From: Pseudovibrio zosterae
GTDB taxonomy: Bacteria; Pseudomonadota; Alphaproteobacteria; Rhizobiales; Stappiaceae
Direction of reading: 5' to 3'
Length of the DNA: 64,000 bases
Assembly: GCF_033843645.1 (NCBI RefSeq)
Contig: NZ_JAWXVZ010000008.1
Span: forward strand, 62,001 to 126,000
The stretch's first letter is position 1. Each line of letters starts with the position of its first letter. The notes below the pieces were generated by a model. It was given only the letters and a program-made list of their open reading frames with translations, did no database searches and was not told where the DNA came from. The position numbers and the translations under genes were made by a program. This document shows positions 45,114 to 59,107 of this stretch, in pieces.

Positions 45114-45422
45114 TTAGAGCTTGATCTCGACGTCTACACCTGCAGCCAGGTCGAGCTTCATAAGAGCATCAACTGTCTGAGGAGTAGGATCGACGATGTC
45201 GAGAAGACGCTTATGTGTGCGCATCTCAAACTGATCACGACTCTTTTTGTCGATATGCGGTCCGCGAAGTACGGTGTACTTCTCGATCCGCGTCGGCAGC
45301 GGCACAGGTCCGCGCACTTGCGCGCCGGTCCGCTTCGCCGTGTTGACGATTTCCTTTGTGGAAGCGTCGAGAACACGGTGATCAAACGCCTTCAGGCGGA
45401 TCCGAATATTCTGACCGTTCAT
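45114..45422 (-). CDS. rpsJ: 30S ribosomal protein S10
   Basis: The 102-residue S10 (NusE) has IRIRLKAFDHRVLD, TGAQVRGPVPLPTRIEKYTVLRGPH and KSRDQFEMRTHKR. Besides its ribosomal role it binds NusB and NusG in antitermination. It is the first gene of the S10 cluster, downstream of tuf copy 1. Confidence 0.97.
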   Translation of the reverse strand: MNGQNIRIRLKAFDHRVLDASTKEIVNTAKRTGAQVRGPVPLPTRIEKYTVLRGPHIDKKSRDQFEMRTHKRLLDIVDPTPQTVDALMKLDLAAGVDVEIKL

Positions 45423-45445
45423 GACTTTTCCCTAGTGAGCAAGAT

Positions 45446-45487
45446 CGGCAGCAGCCGTTCGTTTTTGTTAATGACCAGCTGCTGCCG
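45446..45487 (-). promoter_or_regulatory. 10-bp inverted repeat between tuf copy 1 and rpsJ
   Basis: On the minus strand CGGCAGCAGC and GCTGCTGCCG pair perfectly around a 22-nt loop. No U-tract follows. It is the only structure in the tuf-rpsJ gap and may control S10-cluster expression or mRNA processing; this is inference. Confidence 0.45.
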
Positions 45488-45500
45488 TCAAACTCAATTC

Positions 45501-46676
45501 TTATTCGATGATTTCAGCAACGACGCCAGCACCAACGGTGCGGCCGCCTTCGCGGATAGCGAAACGCAGACCATCTTCCATTGCGATCGGAACGATCAGC
45601 TCAACAGAAACGGAAACGTTATCGCCAGGCATAACCATCTCAGTGCCTTCCGGCAGGCTAACAACACCGGTCACGTCAGTCGTACGGAAGTAGAACTGTG
45701 GACGGTAGTTAGTGAAGAATGGGGTGTGACGACCGCCTTCTTCCTTGGTCAGGATGTATGCCTCTGCCTTGAACTTCGTGTGCGGGGTTACAGAACCCGG
45801 CTTACAAAGAACCTGGCCACGCTCAACTTCTTCACGACCAACACCGCGGATCAGTGCGCCAATGTTGTCGCCAGCTTCACCCTGATCGAGCAGCTTGCGG
45901 AACATTTCAACACCGGTAACGGTGGTCTTGGCGGTGTCCTTGATGCCGACGATCTCGACTTCTTCACCAACCTTGATCACGCCGCGCTCTACACGACCGG
46001 TTACAACAGTACCGCGGCCAGAGATGGAGAACACGTCTTCGATTGGCATCAGGAACGGCTGATCGCGTGGACGGTCTGGAGTTGGGATGTACTCGTCAAC
46101 TGCAGCCATCAGCTCGGTGATCTTGTCCTTGCCGATGTTGTCGTCGCGATCTTCCAGAGCTGCCAGAGCAGAACCAGCTACGATCGGAATGTCGTCGCCT
46201 GGGAATTCATAGGAGGACAGCAGTTCACGAATTTCCATCTCGACGAGCTCGAGAAGTTCTTCGTCATCTACCTGGTCAACCTTGTTCATGAAAACAACCA
46301 GAGCAGGAACGCCAACCTGACGAGCAAGCAGGATGTGTTCGCGGGTCTGTGGCATTGGGCCATCAGCTGCGTTCACAACCAGGATTGCGCCGTCCATCTG
46401 CGCTGCACCGGTGATCATGTTCTTCACGTAGTCAGCGTGACCTGGGCAGTCAACGTGAGCGTAGTGACGGTTTTCGGTCTCATACTCAACGTGTGCAGTT
46501 GAGATGGTGATGCCGCGTGCACGCTCTTCAGGTGCACCGTCGATTTCGTCGTAAGCCTTGAACTCACCGAACTGCTTGGTGATAGCAGCAGTCAGAGTGG
46601 TCTTACCGTGGTCAACGTGGCCAATTGTGCCGATGTTGACGTGCGGCTTCGTACGGTCAAATTTTTCTTTTGCCAT
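45501..46676 (-). CDS. tuf: elongation factor Tu, copy 1
   Basis: EF-Tu delivers aminoacyl-tRNA to the ribosome as a GTP complex. The 391-residue protein has G1 GHVDHGKTT (Gly19-Thr27), switch II DCPGHADYVKNM and G4 NKVD, then the two beta-barrel domains. It lies directly after fusA, as in the str operon. Its protein is identical to the second copy at 62758, and the DNA differs by eye only at the third bases of codons 2, 3 and 5. Confidence 0.98.
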   Translation of the reverse strand: MAKEKFDRTKPHVNIGTIGHVDHGKTTLTAAITKQFGEFKAYDEIDGAPEERARGITISTAHVEYETENRHYAHVDCPGHADYVKNMITGAAQMDGAILVVNAADGPMPQTREHILLARQVGVPALVVFMNKVDQVDDEELLELVEMEIRELLSSYEFPGDDIPIVAGSALAALEDRDDNIGKDKITELMAAVDEYIPTPDRPRDQPFLMPIEDVFSISGRGTVVTGRVERGVIKVGEEVEIVGIKDTAKTTVTGVEMFRKLLDQGEAGDNIGALIRGVGREEVERGQVLCKPGSVTPHTKFKAEAYILTKEEGGRHTPFFTNYRPQFYFRTTDVTGVVSLPEGTEMVMPGDNVSVSVELIVPIAMEDGLRFAIREGGRTVGAGVVAEIIE

Positions 46677-46724
46677 CGGATTTCTCCGTTCTCTCTGTAA
46701 TCCCGTTGACTGTATTTTTTAGGT

Positions 46725-48800
46725 TCAGGCGTATTTCGCCTGAACCTCATCAGCCACAGCCTGTGGGACAAGATCGTAATGATCGAACACCATGGAATAC
46801 TGTGCACGTCCCTGCGACATGGAGCGCAGGTTGTTGACGTAACCAAACATGTTGGCCAGCGGAACCATAGCAGTGATAACGGTCACGACACCGCGGTTTT
46901 CGGTACCTGCAATCTGCCCACGACGTGAGTTCAGATCGCCGATTACGTCACCCATGTAATCTTCAGGGGTAACAACCTCAACCTTCATGATTGGTTCCAT
47001 GAGCTTTGCACCAGCTTTGGTGATTGCTTCACGGAAACCTGCACGACCTGCGATTTCGAACGCCATCACAGAGGAGTCAACATCGTGGTAAGCACCGTCA
47101 GTGAGGGTTACCTTGATATCGACCATTGGGAAGCCTGCCAGAGGGCCGGAAGACATGACGCTTTCGACACCCTTTTCAACACCCGGGATGTATTCCTTAG
47201 GAACGTTACCACCCACAACTGTGTTAGCGAACTCAAACCCAGCGCCGACTTCGTTCGGCTCAATGGTGAGCTTAACGCGCGCGAACTGACCAGAACCACC
47301 AGACTGTTTCTTGTGGGTATAGTCGACGTCTGCAACCTTGGTGATGGTCTCACGGTATGCAACCTGAGGAGCACCAATGTTTGCTTCCACCTTGAATTCG
47401 CGCTTCATGCGATCAACGAGGATGTCCAGGTGAAGTTCACCCATGCCAGCAATGATGGTCTGGCCGGACTCTTCGTCGGTCTTAACACGGAATGATGGAT
47501 CCTCAGCAGCCAGACGGTTCAGGGCAAGGCCCATCTTTTCCTGGTCAGCTTTGGTCTTTGGCTCAACAGCGATCTCAATAACTGGATCCGGGAACTCCAT
47601 GCGTTCCAGAATAACAGGCTTGAGAGGGTCGCAGAGCGTATCACCCGTAGTAGTATCCTTCAGGCCAGCGATAGCCACGATGTCGCCTGCGTAAGCTACA
47701 TCGATGTCTTCACGGCTGTTGGAATGCATCTGCATCATGCGGCCAACGCGCTCGCGCTTTTCCTTGACCGTATTCATTACTGATGAGCCCTTGTTCAGGA
47801 CACCAGAGTAAATACGGCAGAAGGTCAAAGAACCAACGAACGGGTCGTTCATGATCTTGAACGCAAGCATGCCAAGCGGCTCTTCATCAGAAGACTTGCG
47901 AACAGTTTCTTCTTCGGTCTTTGCGTCGATGCCCTTAATCGCAGGAACTTCGACTGGGCTCGGCAGGTAATCAACAACCGCGTCCAGCAGAGGCTGCACA
48001 CCCTTGTTCTTAAACGCCGTACCACACATCACAGGAACGAAATCGCCAGCGATGGTGCCCTTGCGAATGAGCTCCTGAAGCTTCTCAACGGTCGGCTCTT
48101 CACCTTCCAGATAAGCTTCCATTGTGGCTTCATCGACCTCAACAGCGGTTTCGATGAGCTTTTCGCGGTATTCCTGAGCCTGATCAGCCAGATCAGCAGG
48201 AATGTCCAGCTCATCCCAGCTTGCGCCGAGGTTTTCACCCTGCCAGACGAGAGCCTTCATCTTGAGCAGATCGACAACACCCGCGAACTCGCTCTCAGCG
48301 CCAATAGGCAGCTGAAGGCAGAGTGGGTTTGCACCGAGGCGCTTTTCGATCATCTCCACACAGCGGAAGAAGTCTGCACCCAGCTTGTCCATCTTGTTGA
48401 CGAAGATCATCCGCGGAACGTTGTACTTGTCGGCCTGACGCCAAACAGTTTCGGTCTGCGGTTCTACGCCAGCGTTGGCGTCCAGAAGAGCTACTGCACC
48501 ATCAAGAACACGCAGGGAACGCTCTACTTCAATGGTGAAGTCAACGTGGCCTGGGGTGTCAATGATGTTAAGACGCTTATCTTTCCAGTGCGCGGTGGTC
48601 GCAGCAGAAGTAATGGTGATACCACGCTCCTGCTCCTGCTCCATCCAGTCCATGGTAGCTGCGCCATCATGAACTTCACCGATCTTGTGAGACTTACCGG
48701 TGTAGAAGAGGATACGCTCTGTAGTAGTCGTCTTACCGGCATCAATGTGGGCCATGATGCCGAAGTTGCGGTAGTCCTCGATTTTGTGTGTGCGTGACAT
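46725..48800 (-). CDS. fusA: elongation factor G
   Basis: EF-G catalyses translocation of tRNA and mRNA. The 691-residue protein has G1 AHIDAGKTTTTERIL, the G2 RGITITSAATTAHW region, G3 IDTPGHVDFT and G4 NKMDKLGAD, then domains II-V. It begins MSRTHKIEDYRNFGIMAH. It lies 24 bp after rpsG and 48 bp before tuf. Confidence 0.98.
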   Translation of the reverse strand: MSRTHKIEDYRNFGIMAHIDAGKTTTTERILFYTGKSHKIGEVHDGAATMDWMEQEQERGITITSAATTAHWKDKRLNIIDTPGHVDFTIEVERSLRVLDGAVALLDANAGVEPQTETVWRQADKYNVPRMIFVNKMDKLGADFFRCVEMIEKRLGANPLCLQLPIGAESEFAGVVDLLKMKALVWQGENLGASWDELDIPADLADQAQEYREKLIETAVEVDEATMEAYLEGEEPTVEKLQELIRKGTIAGDFVPVMCGTAFKNKGVQPLLDAVVDYLPSPVEVPAIKGIDAKTEEETVRKSSDEEPLGMLAFKIMNDPFVGSLTFCRIYSGVLNKGSSVMNTVKEKRERVGRMMQMHSNSREDIDVAYAGDIVAIAGLKDTTTGDTLCDPLKPVILERMEFPDPVIEIAVEPKTKADQEKMGLALNRLAAEDPSFRVKTDEESGQTIIAGMGELHLDILVDRMKREFKVEANIGAPQVAYRETITKVADVDYTHKKQSGGSGQFARVKLTIEPNEVGAGFEFANTVVGGNVPKEYIPGVEKGVESVMSSGPLAGFPMVDIKVTLTDGAYHDVDSSVMAFEIAGRAGFREAITKAGAKLMEPIMKVEVVTPEDYMGDVIGDLNSRRGQIAGTENRGVVTVITAMVPLANMFGYVNNLRSMSQGRAQYSMVFDHYDLVPQAVADEVQAKYA

Positions 48801-48824
48801 AGCGCCAGCCTCTTTCCGGGGATG

Positions 48825-49295
48825 TTACCAGCGATAATGCGAGAACGCGCGGTTGGCTTCCGCCATACGGTGCGTGTCTTCGCGCTTCTTAACGGAGTTA
48901 CCACGGTTGTTAGCAGCATCCATGAGTTCACCAGAGATGCGACCAACCATTGTGGTCTCATTGCGGCCACGCGCAGCTGAGATCAGCCAGCGAATAGCCA
49001 AAGCCTGACGACGTTCTGCACGAACCTCGACTGGAACCTGATAGGTTGCACCACCAACGCGGCGGGAACGAACTTCGACCTGCGGCATTACATTTTCCAG
49101 AGCAGAGTGGAACACTTCTACTGGATTGGTGCGGGTCTTGTTTTCGATGATGTCGAATGCACCGTAAACGATGCGCTCTGCAACAGACTTCTTACCATCA
49201 AGCATTACCGCGTTCATGAACTTGGTAACGACGATGTCTGCAAACTTAGGATCTGGAAGAACCTTACGCTTTTCAGCAGCGTGACGACGGGACAT
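48825..49295 (-). CDS. rpsG: 30S ribosomal protein S7
   Basis: The 156-residue S7 nucleates assembly of the small-subunit head. It has MSRRHAAEKRKVLPDPKFAD, VGGATYQVPVEVR and the RMAEANRAFSHYRW C-terminus. It lies 12 bp after rpsL. Confidence 0.98.
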   Translation of the reverse strand: MSRRHAAEKRKVLPDPKFADIVVTKFMNAVMLDGKKSVAERIVYGAFDIIENKTRTNPVEVFHSALENVMPQVEVRSRRVGGATYQVPVEVRAERRQALAIRWLISAARGRNETTMVGRISGELMDAANNRGNSVKKREDTHRMAEANRAFSHYRW

Positions 49296-49307
49296 ATGGC
49301 TATCCTC

Positions 49308-49679
49308 TTATTTCGGGCGCTTCGCGCCGTAATGGGAGCGACGCTGCTTACGGTCCTTAACACCCTGGGTATCAAGAACACCACGAATGATGTGATAACG
49401 CACACCTGGCAAATCCTTTACACGGCCGCCGCGGATCATCACGACAGAGTGCTCTTGCAGGTTGTGGCCCTCACCTGGGATATAACCAATGACTTCGAAG
49501 CCATTCGTCAGACGGATCTTTGCCACCTTACGCAGAGCCGAGTTCGGCTTCTTTGGCGTAGTGGTGTAAACGCGTGTACAAACGCCACGCTTCTGAGGAT
49601 TTGCTTCCATAGCTGGAACTTTGTTCCGCTTAGGAGGATCCTTGCGTGGCTTGCGGATCAACTGATTGATCGTCGGCAT
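49308..49679 (-). CDS. rpsL: 30S ribosomal protein S12
   Basis: The 123-residue S12 acts in decoding. It has PTINQLIRKPRK, the TTPKKPNSALRKVAKIRL loop and GHNLQEHSVVMIRGGRVKDLPGVRYH with Asp89, the usual beta-methylthiolation site. The streptomycin-relevant lysines are the wild-type residues. It is the first gene of the str operon and has a long upstream spacer. Confidence 0.98.
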   Translation of the reverse strand: MPTINQLIRKPRKDPPKRNKVPAMEANPQKRGVCTRVYTTTPKKPNSALRKVAKIRLTNGFEVIGYIPGEGHNLQEHSVVMIRGGRVKDLPGVRYHIIRGVLDTQGVKDRKQRRSHYGAKRPK

Positions 49680-50182
49680 ACTAAATTGCCCTTTACCTAA
49701 TGTTCTCGTCGAGTCTCACATCCAGTTAGACAAACGCAAACGCGCCTATTCCGCTTTTTCTCGCGGAAGGCGCTGCGACACCAGAGGATCACGCGTTAAC
49801 GCGATCATGAACTCGACGTATATTCGCCTATGAACCCGGCAGCGTTTAAGCTTCAGTATTTCTCAGCGTGGCGCCAGAGAAAAAGGACATTGCTTACCGC
49901 CTGCCATGTGGTTGCGCGGAAACTACTCACAGTCCCATGTTTCGTCAAGTACCCCAGCGCAAAATAATCTCGGGTAAAGACTATATTAACGCCAGCCAAA
50001 CTTGGTTAACGGACCGGGAACCTGCAGCAGCAATAAATGCGCAGAATGAGAGATGATCTTGTAATTTTCGTACCACGCTCTCAAACAGTGTCATGCGCAT
50101 TAATAGTTAGGCGGAACAAAGGCTCTCGCCCCTACCCCGCCTTTTGATTCCAACGATCCTCTGGCAGGACCCGTTGAATCTC
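49680..50182. other. 503-bp intergenic spacer upstream of rpsL
   Basis: No ORF with coding character was found. It contains the candidate str promoter at 49920-49948 and therefore a possible long leader of more than 200 nt before rpsL. An imperfect GC-rich inverted repeat lies near 49741-49775 (GCGCCTATTCCGC / GCGGAAGGCGC), which could form a leader hairpin. No terminator after the 104-residue gene was recognised. Confidence 0.4.
49920..49948 (-). promoter_or_regulatory. candidate promoter of the str operon
   Basis: On the minus strand TTGACG (49943-49948) and TAGTTT (49920-49925) are 17 bp apart. The -35 box is strong, the -10 box weaker. Transcription would start near 49913, about 235 nt before rpsL. 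Confidence 0.4.
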
Positions 50183-50497
50183 TTAGTCGCGGAACGCGAT
50201 CACGGCAACATTGCCGGCCATGGCATCATCATATGCCGAGGCAAACATGTCTTCTTCCGGGCGTTCGGTGACAATGCCGATCTGGTCGAGTTCCGCCTCG
50301 ATGAAACCTTGCGCGGTCAAGGCTTCGAGGCCCCGACGCACGGCGCCATCATCATCGGCTGCGGTGACAAGAATGTTGAACGGAACGGCATCATCCGGGT
50401 GTCCATCTTCTTCTTCCCAGCCGCGACCGACAAGAATGTAAAGAACTGGCGCTTCGCCCGAGCCATTGAGTGAATTGGTGTTGTCTGTCTCAGCCAT
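50183..50497 (-). CDS. conserved hypothetical protein between rpoC and rpsL
   Basis: I do not recognise a functional family. The 104-residue product is strongly acidic, with no membrane segment, signal peptide or cysteine. Visible blocks are APVLYILVGRGWEEEDG and RRGLEALTAQGFIEAELDQIGIVTERPEEDMFASAYDDA, suggesting a small alpha/beta fold. The ATG at 50497 has GAGAGGGG upstream. It follows the rpoC terminator and precedes the str operon, so it probably has its own promoter or is reached by read-through. Confidence 0.65.
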   Translation of the reverse strand: MAETDNTNSLNGSGEAPVLYILVGRGWEEEDGHPDDAVPFNILVTAADDDGAVRRGLEALTAQGFIEAELDQIGIVTERPEEDMFASAYDDAMAGNVAVIAFRD

Positions 50498-50514
50498 GAT
50501 GGCCCCTCTCTTAA

Positions 50515-50547
50515 AATGGAAAAGGCCGCCCTGATACTGGGCGGCCT
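50515..50547 (-). terminator. terminator after rpoC
   Basis: On the minus strand AGGCCGCCC-AGTATCA-GGGCGGCCT is followed by TTTCCATTTT, 23 bp past the rpoC stop. It would end the rpoBC transcript. Confidence 0.88.
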
Positions 50548-50570
50548 CTTTAGATCTTGCAAGTCAGCGA

Positions 50571-54770
<4,200 letters not shown>

Positions 54771-54871
54771 CGGCTCTCTCCTAACATGCGCGGCGAGGGA
54801 GTTCGCGAACAGCGAACTCCCCAACAACCGGCATCAAGTGAATGTTCTGGGCGGGATGCGTCACTGGATGT

Positions 54872-57800
54872 TTATTCCGCAGCATCCGCAGCCGTTGCGT
54901 CATCGTTAACCGGATGACGCGGTTCCTTATCCTGCAACTCGACGTTAAGACCGAGTGAGCGCATTTCCTTGACGAGAACGTTGAAGCTCTCCGGGATACC
55001 GGCTTCGAACGTGTCATCACCGCGAACGATGGCTTCATAAACCTTCGTACGACCTGCCACGTCATCAGACTTGACGGTAAGCATTTCCTGAAGGGTGTAT
55101 GCAGCACCGTAAGCTTCCAGTGCCCACACCTCCATCTCACCGAAGCGCTGACCACCAAACTGCGCCTTACCACCCAGCGGCTGCTGAGTAACGAGGGAGT
55201 ATGGGCCAATGGAACGAGCGTGGATCTTGTCGTCAACCAGGTGGTGGAGCTTCAGCATGTAGATGTAGCCCACAGTCACCTGACGGTCGAACTGTTCACC
55301 AGTACGGCCATCGAACAGGGTTGACTGACCGGATGGCTTCACCTCGGCGATGTTGAGCATGTCAACAACGTCTGGCTCGCGTGCGCCGTCGAAGACTGGT
55401 GTCGCAATGGACACGCCCTTCTTCAGCTGCTCACCCAGCTTTGCAATACCCGCGTCATCGTATTCCTGAACCGGGTCACCCTTGAGGTTGTCGCCATAGA
55501 TCTCGATGACCTTGCCGCGAAGCTGCTCAATCTCACCGGTCTTGCGGTACTGATCGTAAAGCTCGCCGATCTTCTTACCCATGCCCGCACAGGCCCAGCC
55601 AAGGTGCGTTTCCAGGATCTGACCAACGTTCATGCGCGACGGCACACCCAGCGGGTTCAGAACGATGTCAACGTGCGTTCCATCTTCGAGGAACGGCATG
55701 TCTTCGTTCGGGTTGATCTTGGAGACCACACCCTTGTTACCGTGACGGCCAGCCATCTTGTCGCCTGGCTGGATCTTGCGCTTCACAGCAACGAAGACCT
55801 TGACCATCTTCATCACGCCAGGTGGCAACTCGTCACCACGCTGCAGCTTCTCAACCTTGTCGATGAAACGCTGCTCGAGACGCTTGCGGCTTTCGTCATA
55901 AGAACCGCGAAGAGCTTCCAGCTCGCTCATGAGCTTTTCGTCTTCGACCGCAAACTGCCACCACTGTGAACGTGGGAACTCGTTGAGAACATTACCGTCG
56001 ATCTCAACACCCTTGCGGAAGTTCTTCGGACCACCAACAGCCACATGACCCATGATCATCTCGGCCAGACGGCCATAGACGTTACGGTCAAGAATTGCCT
56101 GTTCGTCGTCACGGTCCTTTGCGAGGCGTTCGATTTCTTCACGCTCGATGGACATCGCGCGCTCGTCTTTTTCCACACCGTGGCGGTTAAAGACGCGAAC
56201 CTCAACAACGGTACCGGACACACCTGGAGACAGGCGCAGCGAGGTATCACGAACGTCAGACGCCTTCTCACCAAAGATGGCGCGCAGAAGCTTTTCTTCC
56301 GGCGTCATTGGGCTTTCGCCCTTTGGCGTGATCTTGCCAACGAGAATGTCGCCAGGCTTAACCTCAGCACCCACGTAAACAATACCGGCTTCATCGAGGT
56401 TCTTCAGAGCCTCTTCAGAAACGTTCGGAATGTCGCGTGTGATTTCTTCAGGGCCAAGCTTGGTATCACGCGCCATCACTTCGAATTCTTCGAGGTGGAT
56501 GGAGGTGAATACGTCATCGCGAACGATGCGCTCGGAAAGAAGAATGGAGTCTTCGAAGTTGTAGCCGTTCCATGGCATGAACGCCACGAGCACGTTACGA
56601 CCCAGAGCCAGATCACCAAGATCAGTGGACGGACCATCAGCGATGATGTCGCCCTTCTCCACGCGGTCACCCACGTTCACCAGCGGACGCTGGTTGATAC
56701 AGGTGTCCTGGTTGGAGCGCTGGAACTTCAAGAGGCGATAGATGTCAACGCCAGACTTGGACGGATCCAGATCCTCTGTCGCACGGATAACGATACGGGT
56801 CGCATCAACCTGGTCAACGACACCGCCGCGACGTGCGCCGATAGCAGCACCAGAGTCACGAGCAACAACCGGCTCCATGCCAGTGCCAACGTATGGTGCT
56901 TCAGCGCGGACCAATGGCACCGCCTGACGCATCATGTTGGAACCCATAAGTGCGCGGTTCGCGTCATCGTTTTCAAGGAACGGGATCAACGATGCAGCAA
57001 CGGAAACCAGCTGCTTCGGAGACACGTCCATTAGGTCAACGCGGCTTGGCGGAACAAGAATGTTTTCACCAGCGTGACGACACTGCACCAGATCGGAAAC
57101 GAACTCAAAGTCGTCATTCAACTCGGCGTTTGCCTGAGAAACGTAATACTTGCTCTCTTCCATTGCGGAGAGATAGACCACGTCACGAGACACCTTGCCG
57201 TCGACAACCTTACGGTACGGGCTTTCGATAAAGCCGTACTTGTTGACACGGGCGTAGGTCGCCAAGGAGTTGATCAGACCGATGTTCGGACCTTCAGGGG
57301 TCTCAATCGGACAGATACGGCCATAGTGCGTTGGGTGCACGTCGCGAACTTCAAAGCCTGCGCGTTCGCGGGTCAAACCACCTGGGCCGAGAGCAGAAAG
57401 ACGACGCTTGTGCGTGACTTCTGACAGCGGGTTGGTCTGGTCCATGAACTGTGACAGCTGAGATGAACCAAAGAACTCGCGCACTGCGGCTGCAGCAGGC
57501 TTCGCGTTGATCAGATCCTGCGGCATCACGGTGTCGATCTCAACAGAGCTCATACGCTCCTTGATCGCACGTTCCATACGCAGAAGACCAACACGGTACT
57601 GGTTTTCCATCAGCTCACCAACGGAACGTACGCGGCGGTTACCGAGGTTATCGATATCATCGATTTCACCACGGCCATCACGCATGTCCAGAAGGGTCGC
57701 AATAACAGCGAGAATGTCTTCCTTGCGCAGCACGCGAACAGTGTCTTCACACTGAAGGTCCATGCGCATGTTCATCTTAACGCGGCCAACGGCGGACAGG

Positions 57801-59014
57801 TCATAACGCTCCGCATCGAAGAACAGCGAATGGAACATCGCTTCTGCAGTTTCTATGGTTGGCGGCTCACCTGGACGCATGACGCGGTAGATGTCGAACA
57901 GCGCTTCTTCGCGGTTATCATTCTTGTCAGCAGCAAGCGTGTCGCGAATGTAGGCGCCGGTGTTCACATGGTCGATATCGAGGATCGCAAGGTCATGGAA
58001 CCCGCGCTCGATGAATTCAGCCAGTGTCTTTTCGTTAAGCTCGTCGCCTGCTTCACCGAAGATTTCACCGGTGCTTGGGTCGACAACATCCTCAGCGAGG
58101 AACTGAGCATAGAGATCTTCGTCAGCAATCTTCAGCGCTGAAACGCCCTGCTCTTCGAGCTGGCGAATGGTACGCGCAGTGATCTTCTTGCCTTCTTCGA
58201 CAACGACTTCACCGCTGTCGGCATCAATAAGATCACGATTTGCCTTTGAACCCTTCAGACGCTCAGCATCAAATGGCGCGCGCCAAGCGTTTTCGCCAAT
58301 GCGGGTGTACTCAATACGGCGATAGAAGGTATTCAGGATTTCTTCGTGGTCGAGACCAAGCGCCATCAAAAGTGACGTCACAGGGATCTTACGACGACGG
58401 TCGATACGTGCGTGGACGATGTCCTTGGCGTCGAACTCGATGTCGAGCCAGGAACCACGGTAAGGAATCACGCGCGCGGCAAACAGCAGCTTGCCGGAAG
58501 AGTGCGTCTTGCCTTTATCGTGATCGAAGAACACACCCGGAGAGCGGTGCATCTGGGAAACGATAACACGCTCGGTACCATTGATGATGAAGGTACCATT
58601 GTCTGTCATGAACGGAATATCGCCCATGTAGACATCTTGTTCCTTGATGTCCTTGACAGACTTCGCGCCAGTGTCCTCATCAACGTCGAACACGATCAAG
58701 CGCAGCGTCAGCTTGAGTGGCGCTGCGTAGGTCATGTCACGCTGGCGACACTCGTCTACGTCATATTTAGGATGCTCGAATTCGTAGGATACGAACTCAA
58801 GAAGGGAAGTGCCTGCAAAATCCGAAATCGGAAATACGGACTTGAAAACGGCCTCAAGGCCTTCTTCAACTCGGCCACCCTCTGGCTTCTCGACCTGCAG
58901 AAATTGATCATAAGATGCCTTCTGCACTTCGATAAGGTTCGGCATGGCCGCTACATCGCGAATGGACCCGAAGTACTTGCGGACCCTTTTGCGACCGTTG
59001 AACGTCTGCGTCAT
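54872..59014 (-). CDS. rpoB: RNA polymerase beta subunit
   Basis: The 1380-residue beta subunit has the rifampicin-pocket region SQLSQFMDQTNPLSEVTHKR with the contact residues of the sensitive type (Gln, Asp, His, Arg and Ser kept; Thr at the E. coli Asn518 position, which I recall as usual in alphaproteobacteria). Other blocks are RVIPYRGSWLDIEFD and MAGRHGNKGVVSKINPNEDMPF. The ATG at 59014 follows GAGGAGC. Two hairpins lie upstream in the rplL-rpoB gap. Confidence 0.98.
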   Translation of the reverse strand: MTQTFNGRKRVRKYFGSIRDVAAMPNLIEVQKASYDQFLQVEKPEGGRVEEGLEAVFKSVFPISDFAGTSLLEFVSYEFEHPKYDVDECRQRDMTYAAPLKLTLRLIVFDVDEDTGAKSVKDIKEQDVYMGDIPFMTDNGTFIINGTERVIVSQMHRSPGVFFDHDKGKTHSSGKLLFAARVIPYRGSWLDIEFDAKDIVHARIDRRRKIPVTSLLMALGLDHEEILNTFYRRIEYTRIGENAWRAPFDAERLKGSKANRDLIDADSGEVVVEEGKKITARTIRQLEEQGVSALKIADEDLYAQFLAEDVVDPSTGEIFGEAGDELNEKTLAEFIERGFHDLAILDIDHVNTGAYIRDTLAADKNDNREEALFDIYRVMRPGEPPTIETAEAMFHSLFFDAERYDLSAVGRVKMNMRMDLQCEDTVRVLRKEDILAVIATLLDMRDGRGEIDDIDNLGNRRVRSVGELMENQYRVGLLRMERAIKERMSSVEIDTVMPQDLINAKPAAAAVREFFGSSQLSQFMDQTNPLSEVTHKRRLSALGPGGLTRERAGFEVRDVHPTHYGRICPIETPEGPNIGLINSLATYARVNKYGFIESPYRKVVDGKVSRDVVYLSAMEESKYYVSQANAELNDDFEFVSDLVQCRHAGENILVPPSRVDLMDVSPKQLVSVAASLIPFLENDDANRALMGSNMMRQAVPLVRAEAPYVGTGMEPVVARDSGAAIGARRGGVVDQVDATRIVIRATEDLDPSKSGVDIYRLLKFQRSNQDTCINQRPLVNVGDRVEKGDIIADGPSTDLGDLALGRNVLVAFMPWNGYNFEDSILLSERIVRDDVFTSIHLEEFEVMARDTKLGPEEITRDIPNVSEEALKNLDEAGIVYVGAEVKPGDILVGKITPKGESPMTPEEKLLRAIFGEKASDVRDTSLRLSPGVSGTVVEVRVFNRHGVEKDERAMSIEREEIERLAKDRDDEQAILDRNVYGRLAEMIMGHVAVGGPKNFRKGVEIDGNVLNEFPRSQWWQFAVEDEKLMSELEALRGSYDESRKRLEQRFIDKVEKLQRGDELPPGVMKMVKVFVAVKRKIQPGDKMAGRHGNKGVVSKINPNEDMPFLEDGTHVDIVLNPLGVPSRMNVGQILETHLGWACAGMGKKIGELYDQYRKTGEIEQLRGKVIEIYGDNLKGDPVQEYDDAGIAKLGEQLKKGVSIATPVFDGAREPDVVDMLNIAEVKPSGQSTLFDGRTGEQFDRQVTVGYIYMLKLHHLVDDKIHARSIGPYSLVTQQPLGGKAQFGGQRFGEMEVWALEAYGAAYTLQEMLTVKSDDVAGRTKVYEAIVRGDDTFEAGIPESFNVLVKEMRSLGLNVELQDKEPRHPVNDDATAADAAE

Positions 59015-59107
59015 TGTCGCTCCTCGTATCACTCAAGGTGACGGTTCGGCGAAACTACACTCTCAATAGTCACGCGCAATTTTGCGAAACCGTCCCTTTT
59101 GGGACGT

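Noticed and set aside
45096..46502. 468-codon plus-strand open frame opposite tuf copy 1, with a matching shorter frame at 62983-63759
   Set aside because: It repeats only because the two tuf genes are identical; it lies antisense to a universally conserved gene and resembles no family.
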